Position numbers and translations under genes: made by a program
The notes under the pieces: model-generated
Databases searched by the model: none
The model's input: only the letters and a program-made list of their open reading frames with translations
What the model was told of the DNA's origin: nothing
From: Nonomuraea sp. SBT364
Lineage (GTDB): Bacteria > Actinomycetota > Actinomycetes > Streptosporangiales > Streptosporangiaceae
DNA length: 38,861 nucleotides
Direction of reading: 5' to 3'
Assembly (NCBI RefSeq): GCF_001083785.1
Contig: NZ_LAVL01000075.1
Span: forward strand, 1 to 38,861
Shown here: in pieces, positions 1-6,945 of the stretch
How positions within the stretch are numbered: the stretch's first letter is position 1
How the letters are laid out: each line of letters begins with the position of its first letter

Positions 1-35
1 GTGCTCGGGGGCTCGGAGTTGTGTAAAAGAGCCGG
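1..35. other. Probable residual Nextera (Tn5) adapter at contig edge
   Basis: Bases 4-35 align with about 27 of 32 identities to the Illumina Nextera read-2 transposase adapter. They include CTCGGAG followed by a degraded mosaic end (the true mosaic end is AGATGTGTATAAGAGACAG; here TTGTGTAAAAGAGCCGG). The glycosyltransferase reading frame is normal up to base 36 (His-His-Ala-Gly-Ala-Gly) and then turns into unrelated residues exactly where the adapter-like sequence begins. I infer that this is not genomic DNA. Confidence 0.8.
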
Positions 36-1040
36 CCCCGCCCCGGCATGATGCGCGACCGCCGCCACCCGGGGGAACAGCCAGTCGTGCGGCACCTCGC
101 CCAGACCGAAGACGCCATCGGCCCCCGAGCCCGCCTTTATGCCCGCCTTTATGCCCGCCTTTGCGTCCGCCTTTGTGTCCGCCGCCATGTCCGCCGCCAT
201 GTCCGCCGCCCCGACCTGCACCACCGCGCGCAGCCCCGCCTGCCGCAGCGCCCGCACGACCGGCTCGGCCACGCGCCCGCCGTGCGTCCCGGCCAGGCTG
301 CCGAGCCCCACGAACACCGGCGGCGGCCCCGCTTCCAGGAAGTCCTCCAGCCCGTTCGGCGGCCGCCACCCCTGCTCCCGCTCCGGCCACCAGTAGCCGG
401 TGACCTCCAGCCCCGCGCGCCAGTCACCCGGCCGGGGCAGCACCAGCGGGCTGAACCCGTGGAAGACCGGCCACCCCGCCGCTTCCCGCCTCCGGTACGC
501 CTCCCGCGAGCTCATCGGAGGCAGCCCCAGCCGGGCCCGCAGCCGCCCGGCCGACCCCGCGTGCGCCGGCGACGGCATCACGAACGCCGTCCGGGCCGCC
601 ACCCGGTTCCCCCACCGCCCCAGCGACCGGGTGAACGGGCCGAGCACCGGCGGGAAGTCGCCGGTCGGCTCCACCGGCTGCAGGTGCACCCCCATGCTCG
701 CGATCCCCAGCGCCTCGGCCACGTGCCACCCGGCGGACGCGGGCACGTTCAGCAGCAGCACGTCCGCGCCCTGCTCGGCCGCGGCCACGATCCCGTCCTC
801 GACCTGCCGCCCGTACTCCACGAACCCGCGCACGCCCGCCGGGCGCACGCCTCCCGCCAGCACCGCGAGCGGATCGCCGGGGATCGCCCGGAACTCCAGG
901 CCCGCGTCCGTCACCAGGCGCGCGTACGGCTCGTGGGCGGCGATCGCCACCTCGTGCCCGGCCGCCCGCAACCGGACGCCGAGCCCGGCGTACGGCGCGA
1001 CGTCACCCCGCGTGCCCACCCCGACGATCAGCACCCGCAT
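36..1040 (-). CDS. GT1-family (MGT/UGT-like) glycosyltransferase, 3' end truncated by the contig edge
   Basis: A GT-B fold glycosyltransferase that would transfer a sugar from a nucleotide-sugar donor to a small hydrophobic acceptor, such as an antibiotic or polyketide, in the cytoplasm. The N-terminus (MRVLIVGVGTRGDVAPYAGL) is the glycine-rich acceptor-domain start. The donor half shows VFVGLGSLAG near residue 245 and the PHDWLFP...HHAGAG signature of macrolide/sterol-type enzymes at about residues 313-335. The last 60-80 residues are missing. A run of 4-residue repeats (Met-Ala-Ala-Asp, Lys-Ala-Gly-Ile) at about residues 277-304 comes from a 12-bp tandem repeat and is unusual for the family. 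The ATG at 1040 has an AAGGAGG ribosome site 4-10 nt upstream. The gene is divergent from a TetR regulator, which suggests inducible self-protection or tailoring. Confidence 0.85.
129..210. repeat. 12-bp tandem repeat inside the glycosyltransferase gene
   Basis: Seven consecutive 12-bp units begin at 129 (GCCCGCCTTTAT twice, then GCCCGCCTTTGC, GTCCGCCTTTGT, GTCCGCCGCCAT twice and a partial unit). They keep the reading frame and encode four-residue repeats in the C-terminal domain of the glycosyltransferase. The two unit types look like successive expansions. Confidence 0.9.
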
Positions 1041-1052
1041 ACCGCCTCCTTC

Positions 1053-1107
1053 ACAATGCACTCGCATGGTAAACAGCCGCGATACCGTTGACAATGCACC
1101 CGCATGG
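1053..1107. promoter_or_regulatory. Direct-repeat operator between glycosyltransferase and tetR genes
   Basis: Two 17-bp copies of ACAATGCAcyCGCATGG (y marks the single C/T difference) start at 1053 and 1091, 38 bp apart. Each holds the small dyad ATGC-N4-GCAT. On the minus strand a promoter-like pair, TTGTCA (1090-1095) and TACCAT (1067-1072) with 17 bp between, is overlapped by the two copies. A repressor bound here, probably the adjacent TetR protein, would block the glycosyltransferase promoter. Binding is inferred. Confidence 0.6.
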
Positions 1108-1116
1108 AGAAAACAG

Positions 1117-1704
1117 ATGCCCAAGATCGTGGACCACGAGGCGCGGCGGCGCCACCTCGCCGAGGCCGTGCAGCGGCTGATCGACGCCAAGGGCATGGAC
1201 GGCGTCAGCCTGCGTGAGGTCGCCGCGGCCGCCGGCGTCTCGATGGGCCTGGTCCAGCACTACTTCGCCACCAAGGACGAGCTGCTCCTGGCGGCCCTGC
1301 GGCACCTCAACACCCGCATCTCCCTGCGGGTGGCCGCCGCCCCCCAGGACTCCCCGCGCGCGCTCCTGCGGGCCGGCATCCTGGAGCTCCTCCCGCTGGA
1401 CGACGAACGCCGCTTCGAGGCCCGCGTCGGCCTGGCCTTCCTGGCCCGCTCGGTCGTCGACGCCCCGACGGCCGAGCTCTACCGCACGGGACTGCCGTAC
1501 GTGCTCGCCTTCTACGCCGGCCGGCTCGCGGCCGCGCAGGCCGCCGGCGAGATCCCCGCCGCCCTCGACCCCGCCCACGAGGCCACCGTCCTGTTCGCCT
1601 TCGCCCAGGGCCTGGTCCACCCCGCCCTGATCGGCCACTACAGCCCGGACGAGGTCGTGAACGCCGTCGACCGCCACCTCGCCCGCCTCTTCGCGCCCGC
1701 CTAG
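1117..1704 (+). CDS. TetR-family transcriptional regulator
   Basis: A 195-residue one-component repressor. The N-terminal helix-turn-helix is clear (residues about 10-55, with VSLREVAAAAGVSMGLVQHYF followed by KDELL), and the C-terminal part resembles the BetI-like TetR_C_6 ligand domain. The ATG at 1117 is chosen because GGAGA lies 6 nt upstream; an in-frame start further upstream would cross the operator repeats. It is divergently paired with the glycosyltransferase and very probably controls that gene and itself through the direct repeats in the 76-bp gap. The ligand is unknown; a hydrophobic substrate of the glycosyltransferase is plausible. Confidence 0.88.
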   Translation: MPKIVDHEARRRHLAEAVQRLIDAKGMDGVSLREVAAAAGVSMGLVQHYFATKDELLLAALRHLNTRISLRVAAAPQDSPRALLRAGILELLPLDDERRFEARVGLAFLARSVVDAPTAELYRTGLPYVLAFYAGRLAAAQAAGEIPAALDPAHEATVLFAFAQGLVHPALIGHYSPDEVVNAVDRHLARLFAPA

Positions 1705-1776
1705 CGGTGGCGCCCAGGGGTACGGCGCTCCGGACCGGGATGCCCGGCGAGTGCCGCGGTTGGGCAGAATCAGGTC

Positions 1777-2001
1777 ATGCACCGGCAGGAGATCGATCGG
1801 AGCAGGCTCAAGGTCACGAGCCGTCGGCACATCGCTGAGTTACGCGCCCGGCGGGAGCGGGAGCGCGAAATGCGTGGCGCGCGCAAGATGGCCCGCCTGT
1901 ACCGGCGGGTTCACGTCGCGGGGGTGCTGATGATCATCCTCGTCGCGGTGGCCGTGGGACTGCTGCGCGCGTGGGGTGTCCTCCCGCCGCTGATTCCGTA
2001 G
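1777..2001 (+). CDS. Small membrane protein, hypothetical
   Basis: A 74-residue protein with a highly charged, Arg/Glu-rich first half (residues 1-45, likely cytoplasmic and helical) and one hydrophobic segment (about residues 47-68, VAGVLMIILVAVAVGLL) near the C-terminus. I do not recognise a family. The ATG has no good ribosome site; CAGAAT lies 6 nt upstream and could be the -10 of a leaderless transcript. It is a lone gene between a TetR gene and the convergent MarR gene. The membrane prediction is firm, the function unknown. Confidence 0.6.
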   Translation: MHRQEIDRSRLKVTSRRHIAELRARREREREMRGARKMARLYRRVHVAGVLMIILVAVAVGLLRAWGVLPPLIP

Positions 2002-2037
2002 CGGGGTGAGCGCGAACCGGACGCTCTTCGCCCCCGT

Positions 2038-2526
2038 CTAGCCGAGGGTGGCGGCGAGGCGTCCGAGCAGGTGGGCGAGCTGGGCCTGTTCGTCGTGGGT
2101 GAGCCCGGACAGGAGGCGGCGCTGGTTGTCCAGGTGGACGGCCATGAGCTCGTCGGTCAGCCCGGCGCCCTCGGCGGTGAGGGTGATGAGCCGTCCGCGT
2201 GAATCGTCCTCGGCCACGGACCTGCTGACCAGGCCGCGGGCTTCGAGCCGGTCGACGCGCTTGGTGATCGCCCCGGTGGTGACCAGCACGGTACGGCTGA
2301 GCTCGCCGGCCGACAGCGCGTAGGGCTCGCCGGACCGCCGCAGCGCCGCGAGCACGTCGAAGTCGCCGTTGCCCAGGCCCGCGGCGCTGAAGGGCGGGCG
2401 GAGCCGCTGGTCGAGCGTGCCGGTGAGCCGGAAGAGGCGGCCGATGACGAGCATCGGGGTCGCGTCGAGATCGGGTCGCTCGCGCTTCCACTGGTCGATC
2501 ATGGCGGTGATGGCGTCGGGCTGCAT
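2038..2526 (-). CDS. MarR-family transcriptional regulator
   Basis: A 162-residue winged-helix repressor. The dimerisation helix (about residues 8-40) is followed by the wHTH: LSRTVLVTTGAITKRVDRLE as recognition region and VAEDDSRGRLITLT as the wing with the conserved Asp-Arg/Gly-Arg. I choose the ATG at 2526 because TATAAT ends exactly 7 nt before it on the minus strand, giving a leaderless mRNA; an in-frame ATG at 2535 with GGAAGG 4 nt upstream is the alternative. It is divergent from the DsbA-fold/MFS operon, with a perfect CCTTCCGTGGAAGG-type dyad squeezed between the two -10 elements, so it should repress both directions. Confidence 0.87.
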   Translation of the reverse strand: MQPDAITAMIDQWKRERPDLDATPMLVIGRLFRLTGTLDQRLRPPFSAAGLGNGDFDVLAALRRSGEPYALSAGELSRTVLVTTGAITKRVDRLEARGLVSRSVAEDDSRGRLITLTAEGAGLTDELMAVHLDNQRRLLSGLTHDEQAQLAHLLGRLAATLG

Positions 2527-2529
2527 GCC

Positions 2530-2578
2530 TTCCATTATACCTTCCGTGGAAGGTAAAGTGTCTTCCATGGAAGATACC
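2530..2578. promoter_or_regulatory. Divergent promoter pair with MarR operator
   Basis: The 14-bp dyad CCTTCCGTGGAAGG (2540-2553) is flanked directly by two -10 elements: TATAAT on the minus strand (2539-2534) and TAAAGT on the plus strand (2554-2559). Each is followed by exactly 7 nt and then an ATG. A second dyad, TCTTCCATGGAAGA (2561-2574), overlaps the plus start codon. A MarR dimer on the central dyad would occlude both promoters. Confidence 0.7.
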
Positions 2579-3178
2579 TCCGTGGTGACGGTCGTGTGCT
2601 ACTTCGACCCGGCCTGCCCCTTCGCCTGGGTCACCTCCCGCTGGCTGCTCGAGGTCGAACGGCTGCGCCCGATCGACCTGAGCTTCCGGATCATGAGCCT
2701 GTCCGTGCTCAACGAGCACCGCGAAGTCGAGCCCTGGTATCGCGAGTTCAACGACCGGGCCTGGGGGCCGGCCCGCGTGTGCGCCGCCGCCGAAGCGCTG
2801 CGCGGCACCGCGATCCTGCGCGACCTGTACACCGCCCTCGGCACCCGCATCCACCTGGCGGGCGACAAGGACTACGCCGCCGTCGTCGCCGAAGCCCTCG
2901 CCGAACTGGGCCTGCCCGCGTCGCTGGCCGCCGCGGCCGGGACCACCGAGTTCGACCCGGCCCTGCGCGCCAGCCACCGGGCCGGGCAGGACGCGGTCGG
3001 CGAGGAGGCCGGCACCCCCGTCGTCACCGTGGACGGCGCCGCGTTCTTCGGCCCCGTCCTCACCTCCGTCCCGAAGGGCCGGGAGGCGATCCGGCTGTTC
3101 GACGCCGTCCGGGCGCTGGCCGGCCTGGGCGCGTTCGCCGAGCTGAAGCGGGGACGCGGTGCGCTCGACCTCCGCTGA
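2567..3178 (+). CDS. DsbA-fold protein, mycothiol-dependent nitroreductase (Rv2466c) type
   Basis: A 203-residue thioredoxin-fold protein. The signature FDPACPFAWVTSRWLLEVE at residues 14-32 is that of the Rv2466c family, which uses mycothiol to reduce disulfides and nitro-compounds in the cytoplasm. In Mycobacterium tuberculosis Rv2466c the motif is CPWC; here only the first cysteine remains (Cys-Pro-Phe-Ala), so a monothiol mechanism is likely. The cis-Pro region is seen in EEAGTPVVTVDG (about residues 146-157). The ATG at 2567 follows TAAAGT by 7 nt (leaderless); an in-frame GTG at 2558 with GGAAGG upstream is the alternative. Its last 20 bases overlap the MFS gene, so the two are co-translated, and a divergent MarR probably controls both. 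Confidence 0.85.
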   Translation: MEDTSVVTVVCYFDPACPFAWVTSRWLLEVERLRPIDLSFRIMSLSVLNEHREVEPWYREFNDRAWGPARVCAAAEALRGTAILRDLYTALGTRIHLAGDKDYAAVVAEALAELGLPASLAAAAGTTEFDPALRASHRAGQDAVGEEAGTPVVTVDGAAFFGPVLTSVPKGREAIRLFDAVRALAGLGAFAELKRGRGALDLR

Positions 3179-4409
3179 CGGGGGCGTGCGCCGCCGCCTG
3201 ATCGCCGCGAGCCTGGCCGGCTCGATCGGCGACGGCATCTACGTGCCGCTGACCCTGCTGTTCGTCCACTCGCTCACCGGCCTGTCGCTGACCGCGATCG
3301 GCGCGGGCCTCACCGTCGCCGGGCTGTGCGCCCTGGCGTTCATGCCCGTCGTGGGCGTCCTCATCGACAGGATCGGCGCCCGGCGGGTGGTCGTCGGCGC
3401 GCTGGCGCTCCGGGCGGCCGGCTTCGCCGTCTACCCGTTCGCCGGCTCCTTCCCCGCCTTCCTGGCGGTCGCGCTGGTGGTCGCGGTGGGCATGTGGGCT
3501 TCCTCGCCCGGCCAGCACGCGCTCATCGGCGAGCTCGCCCGGGGAGCCGAACGCGACCGCCTGCTCGCCTGGGACCGCAGCCTGCGCAACGGCGGCATGG
3601 GCTTCGGCAGCCTGGCGGCGGCGGGACTGCTCGCGGTCGACGGCGACGCCGGGTTCACCGGCGCCACGGTGGCGCTGGCCGCGGTCTTCGCCGTCGCCGC
3701 GGCGCTGGTGACCCGGATCCCGGCCGCCGGCCGCGGCGCCGGGCGTCCGGAGGCGGTGGGGGAGGGCTACCGCCAGGTGCTCGCCGACCGGCCCTACCTG
3801 CTCCTGACCGCCGCCAACTTCCTCATCGCCTTCGGCTACACCACCCAGGCCATCGCCCTGCCGATCTTCCTCACCCGCGACGTCGGCATCCCCGGAGCCC
3901 TGGCCGGGATCGTGTTCGCGGTCAACACCGTGCTCGTGGCGGCGCTCGGCGTCCCGGTCGCCCGGCTGACCCTGCGCGGCAGGCGCACCCGCGGGGCCGC
4001 GCTCGGCGCCCTCGTCTTCGCGCTCTCCTTCGCCGCCTTCGCTGTGCTGCCCCGGCTCGTCAGCGGCACGGACGCCCTCGTCGCCGTCCTGGTCGTCGCG
4101 GTGTTCTACACCGCCGGCGAGCTCGTCCACTCCGCGCCGTCGCAGAGCCTGTCGGTCCAGGCCGCCCCCGGCCACCTGCGCGGCCGCTACCTGTCGGTCT
4201 ACCAGCTGTCCTGGTCGCTGTGCCGCACCGTCGCGCCCCTGTTGCTGGGGTTCCTGCTGGAGGCCGGTCCGTGGCTCCTGTGGGTGGTGCTGGCGCTGAC
4301 GGTCCTGGCCGGCGCGGCGATCCTGCTGTACGCCGAACGCGGGCTGCCTGCGCACGCGGTCAGCCCCCGCCACCTGCCGCGCGCGGCCCCCGGGCAGGTC
4401 CGGGCCTGA
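3159..4409 (+). CDS. MFS transporter (drug-efflux type)
   Basis: A 416-residue major facilitator with about 12 hydrophobic segments. The loop between TM2 and TM3 carries GVLIDRIGARRVVVG, a form of the MFS motif A, and the central loop (about residues 185-205) is short and basic. The start is the GTG at 3159, inside the end of the preceding gene, with GGGGA just upstream; this overlap implies translational coupling. The C-terminal 25 residues are hydrophilic. With a MarR regulator and a thiol reductase as partners, export of a redox-active or electrophilic compound is a reasonable inference, but the substrate is unknown. Confidence 0.88.
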   Translation: MRSTSADGGVRRRLIAASLAGSIGDGIYVPLTLLFVHSLTGLSLTAIGAGLTVAGLCALAFMPVVGVLIDRIGARRVVVGALALRAAGFAVYPFAGSFPAFLAVALVVAVGMWASSPGQHALIGELARGAERDRLLAWDRSLRNGGMGFGSLAAAGLLAVDGDAGFTGATVALAAVFAVAAALVTRIPAAGRGAGRPEAVGEGYRQVLADRPYLLLTAANFLIAFGYTTQAIALPIFLTRDVGIPGALAGIVFAVNTVLVAALGVPVARLTLRGRRTRGAALGALVFALSFAAFAVLPRLVSGTDALVAVLVVAVFYTAGELVHSAPSQSLSVQAAPGHLRGRYLSVYQLSWSLCRTVAPLLLGFLLEAGPWLLWVVLALTVLAGAAILLYAERGLPAHAVSPRHLPRAAPGQVRA

Positions 4410-4416
4410 CGCGGCC

Positions 4417-4884
4417 TCAGTGCTGGACCAGGCCGCCGACCGGCACCGGAGCGACGTGACCGGTCGCGGGGACGGCCCGCGCCAGGGCCAGGCCGACGTC
4501 GACCAGCGACGAGCGGCGCAGGTGGGCGACGCCGGCGATCGAGGTCCAGACCGGCTCGGCGGTCTCCCCGTTCGGCTCGGGCCGGAGCCGGCCGCCGGTG
4601 ACGCGGACCCGGTAGAAGACACCGACGTTGTGGTGCACGACGCCCGCCCGGGCCTCGGCGGCGGGGATCACTCTTGAGTCCACGCCGAGCAGGCGCTCGG
4701 CCACGGCGTCGCAGCCGGTCTCCTCGGCGACCTCCCGGATCACCGTGTCGAAGGGATCCTCCCCGTGCTCGACCCCGCCACCCGGCAGGGTCCAGGTGGA
4801 CTCGCCCGTGGGACCTACGTGGCGGGCGAGCAGCACCCGCTCGCCCTCGATGCACACGGCATATGCCGCCAGCCGGAAACTCAC
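4417..4884 (-). CDS. Nudix hydrolase
   Basis: A 155-residue pyrophosphohydrolase. The Nudix box is complete at about residues 36-58: GGGVEHGEDPFDTVIREVAE followed by ETGC, with the REVAEETG core that binds Mg2+. The GTG start overlaps the TGA stop of the radical SAM gene (GTGA), so the two genes are translationally coupled and share the upstream SOS-box promoter. Family members clean up oxidised or non-canonical nucleotides and nucleoside-diphosphate derivatives; the substrate here cannot be read from sequence. It converges on the MFS gene with only 7 bp between. Confidence 0.87.
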   Translation of the reverse strand: MSFRLAAYAVCIEGERVLLARHVGPTGESTWTLPGGGVEHGEDPFDTVIREVAEETGCDAVAERLLGVDSRVIPAAEARAGVVHHNVGVFYRVRVTGGRLRPEPNGETAEPVWTSIAGVAHLRRSSLVDVGLALARAVPATGHVAPVPVGGLVQH

Positions 4885-5915
4885 CCCCGTATCCTCCCCG
4901 ACGCGCGCCGCGCTCGCGCCGGGGAACCCCTGCCGGGCCTCAGAGGAGGGTCAGCTGCTGGGGCGCGGCCCACGCCGTGGTGTTCGGCCAGGGCTCTCAC
5001 CTGGGCGGTGACGCGCTCCTGGTAGGCCTTGGGCGCGTAGGCGCCCCTGCCGTACAGCTCCAGGTAGCGCGGGACGAGCCGGGGGTGCTCGCGGGAGAGC
5101 CACGCCAGCCACCACTCGCGCGCCCCCGGCCGCAGGTGCAGCACGATGGGCGTGATGTGGGTCGCGCCCGCCTGGGCGATCTCCCGGACCGTGCGGTCGA
5201 GCTGGGCGGGGGAGTCGGTGAGATAGGGCAGGATCGGCGCCATCAGGACACCGCACGCGATGCCGTTGTCGTTGAGGGTGGCGCACGTCTCCAGGCGGCG
5301 GTGCGGGGCCGGGGTGCCCGGCTCGACGGAGCGCCACACGTCGGCGTCGACGAACCCGACCGACAGGTTGGCGCCCACCTCCGCCCGGTCGGCGGCCTCG
5401 GTGAGCAGGTCGAGGTCGCGCAGGATCAGCGTGCCCTTGGTCAGCACGGAGAACGGGTTGGCCGCGTCGCGCAACGCCGCCAGGATGCCGCGCATGAGCC
5501 GGTAGCGGCCCTCGGCGCGCTGGTAGCAGTCGACGTTGGTGCCCATCGCCACGTGCTGCCCCCGCCAGCGCGGCGCCGCGAGCTCCTTGCGGGCCAGCTC
5601 CGCCGCGTTGACCTTGACCACGATCTTCGAGTCGAAGTCCGCGCCCGCGTCGAGGTCGAGGTATTCGTGCGTCTTGCGGGCGAAGCAGTAGACGCACCGG
5701 TGACCGCAGCCCCGGTAGGGGTTGATGGTGTACTCGAACGGCACCCGGCTCGCCGCCGGGACCCGGTTGACGATCGAACGAGCCTGGATCTCGTAGAAGG
5801 TCATCCCCCGGAATCCGGGCGTGTCGAACGTGCGGGTGACCGCGCCGCGAGCGAACAGCGGCGCGGCCGGATCGGCCCGGCCGGGGTCGGCCAGGCGCAG
5901 GTTGTCCCAGCGCAT
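4881..5915 (-). CDS. Radical SAM protein, Rv2578c family (SPL-like)
   Basis: A 344-residue radical SAM enzyme. The [4Fe-4S] cluster motif is C-x3-C-x2-C in RGCGHRCVYCFARKTHEYLD (about residues 67-87), the form seen in Rv2578c and related to spore photoproduct lyase. LSVGFVDADVW and VLMAPILPYLTDS fit the rest of the TIM-barrel core. The ATG at 5915 starts MRWDNLRL, as in relatives; upstream in-frame codons would run into the LexA box. Rv2578c is reported as part of the LexA regulon in M. tuberculosis, and the SOS box here supports the same control. The reaction is unknown; repair of a DNA or nucleotide lesion is a common guess. The downstream Nudix gene overlaps its stop. Confidence 0.87.
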   Translation of the reverse strand: MRWDNLRLADPGRADPAAPLFARGAVTRTFDTPGFRGMTFYEIQARSIVNRVPAASRVPFEYTINPYRGCGHRCVYCFARKTHEYLDLDAGADFDSKIVVKVNAAELARKELAAPRWRGQHVAMGTNVDCYQRAEGRYRLMRGILAALRDAANPFSVLTKGTLILRDLDLLTEAADRAEVGANLSVGFVDADVWRSVEPGTPAPHRRLETCATLNDNGIACGVLMAPILPYLTDSPAQLDRTVREIAQAGATHITPIVLHLRPGAREWWLAWLSREHPRLVPRYLELYGRGAYAPKAYQERVTAQVRALAEHHGVGRAPAADPPLRPGRGSPARARRASGRIRG

Positions 5916-5923
5916 GCCATGAT

Positions 5924-5939
5924 TAGAACAAAGGTTCGA
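5924..5939. promoter_or_regulatory. SOS box (LexA binding site)
   Basis: TAGAACAAAGGTTCGA on the plus strand reads TCGAAC-CTTT-GTTCTA on the minus strand, matching 11 of the 12 fixed positions of the actinobacterial consensus TCGAAC-N4-GTTCGA. It ends 8 bp before the radical SAM start codon and so would overlap its promoter. LexA repression and DNA-damage induction are inferred. Confidence 0.8.
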
Positions 5940-6049
5940 CCGTGATCGCAAACGAAAAGAGGTCGCAATTACTGGGTCAGGGCGGGGCTAATGATCTTCA
6001 TGGTTGGGCAGGAAACCCCGCACAGAGCTTGCGTTCCGGAGGTGCACCT

Positions 6050-6394
6050 ATGGCCTGGTCGCAGGACGAGGAGCGAATGCTGGCCCAGATCGAGCAGCAC
6101 CTCGTCGACGACGATCCGCGACTCGTGGCACGGCTCGAATCGTTCAACGAGCGGGTGCGTCGCAGCGAGGCGAGGTCCGAGAGAGAGGCCGGGGCGCGCC
6201 GCAGGCCCCGCCGCTCGACCGTCATCATCCTGATCAGCTGGCTGCTCATCGCCACGCTGGTCGCCACACTCCTGATCATGGTTCTCCGCCACGAGGCCGC
6301 CGGCGCGCTGGCGCTGGTCACCTCCTCCGACCAGCCGCGCCCCGTTCCCGCCCAGGCCGCCGCACCCGCCCCGGACGCCTTCTCGCTCCGCTGA
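6050..6394 (+). CDS. DUF3040 family membrane protein
   Basis: A 114-residue protein. The N-terminus, with SQDEERMLAQIEQHLVDDDP, is typical of the actinobacterial DUF3040 family, followed by an acidic/basic linker and one long hydrophobic stretch (about residues 63-82, TVIILISWLLIATLVATLLI). The C-terminal tail is Ala/Pro-rich. Function in the family is unknown. The ATG at 6050 has GGAGG 7 nt upstream; the longer open frame from 5942 lacks conservation and a ribosome site. It diverges from the SOS-controlled radical SAM operon across 134 bp, and I see no evidence that LexA also controls this gene. Confidence 0.82.
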   Translation: MAWSQDEERMLAQIEQHLVDDDPRLVARLESFNERVRRSEARSEREAGARRRPRRSTVIILISWLLIATLVATLLIMVLRHEAAGALALVTSSDQPRPVPAQAAAPAPDAFSLR

Positions 6395-6397
6395 CCC

Positions 6398-6419
6398 GCG
6401 CCCGGCACGCCGCGGGCGC
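6398..6419. terminator. Possible hairpin terminator between convergent genes
   Basis: GCGCCCG (6398-6404) pairs with CGGGCGC (6413-6419) across an 8-nt loop in the 38-bp gap between the convergent DUF3040 and OsmC genes. There is no U-tract, as is common in actinomycetes, so this is only suggestive. Confidence 0.4.
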
Positions 6420-6432
6420 CGCGCGGGCACGG

Positions 6433-6915
6433 TCAGGCGTTCGTCTCCGGAGCCGCCAGGACCGTCGCTTCGTGGTGCACCGGGAAGTTGACCGAGCCGG
6501 CGATGAAGCACGCCTGGTGGGCGTCGGCGTGCAGCCGCAGGGCCGTCTCCGCCATGGCGGGCGACGCGACGGTGACCCGGGGGTGGAGCGTCACCTCGGT
6601 GAAGTGCCCGCCGCCGGCGGTCTGGTTCATGGTGCCCGTCGCGTGGTCGGTGTAGGCCGTGACCACGACGCCCGCGACGGCGCACACGTGCAGGTAGGAC
6701 AGCATGTGGCACTGGGAGAGCGCGCCCACCAGGAGCTGCTCGGGGTTCCAGCGGGCGGGGTCGCCGCGGAAGGCGGGGTCGGAGCTGCCCGCGATGGGCG
6801 CCGGGCCGTCGGTGGTGAGCTCGTGCTCGCGGGCGTAGTCGCGGTAGCCGCTGGTGCCGGTGCCCCGGTTTCCCGTCCAGGTCACGGTGGTGGCGTAGGT
6901 GTGCAGGTGGGACAT
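6433..6915 (-). CDS. OsmC/Ohr-family peroxidase
   Basis: A 160-residue OsmC-fold protein that would reduce organic hydroperoxides with a thiol partner. The two redox cysteines are visible: Cys-69 in LVGALSQCHMLSYLH and Cys-134 in HQACFIAGSVNFPV. Length and layout agree with the YhfA/OsmC branch rather than classical Ohr, which carries a VCP motif. GAGGA precedes the ATG. It is the second gene of a GntR-OsmC operon (30-bp gap). The OhrR-like regulator of this window is 28 kb away and not linked. Electrophile or peroxide detoxification is the likely role. Confidence 0.87.
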   Translation of the reverse strand: MSHLHTYATTVTWTGNRGTGTSGYRDYAREHELTTDGPAPIAGSSDPAFRGDPARWNPEQLLVGALSQCHMLSYLHVCAVAGVVVTAYTDHATGTMNQTAGGGHFTEVTLHPRVTVASPAMAETALRLHADAHQACFIAGSVNFPVHHEATVLAAPETNA

Positions 6916-6945
6916 GGGTGTTCCTCGTCGCTCGAAGGTGGGGGG

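Noticed and set aside
3060..4622. 520-codon minus-strand open frame over the MFS gene
   Set aside because: High-GC shadow frame antisense to an obvious transporter; no domains, low-complexity Gly/Arg/Gln content.
5942..6049. Longer N-terminus for the DUF3040 protein from ATG 5942
   Set aside because: No ribosome site and non-conserved sequence, whereas ATG 6050 has GGAGG and starts at the family block.
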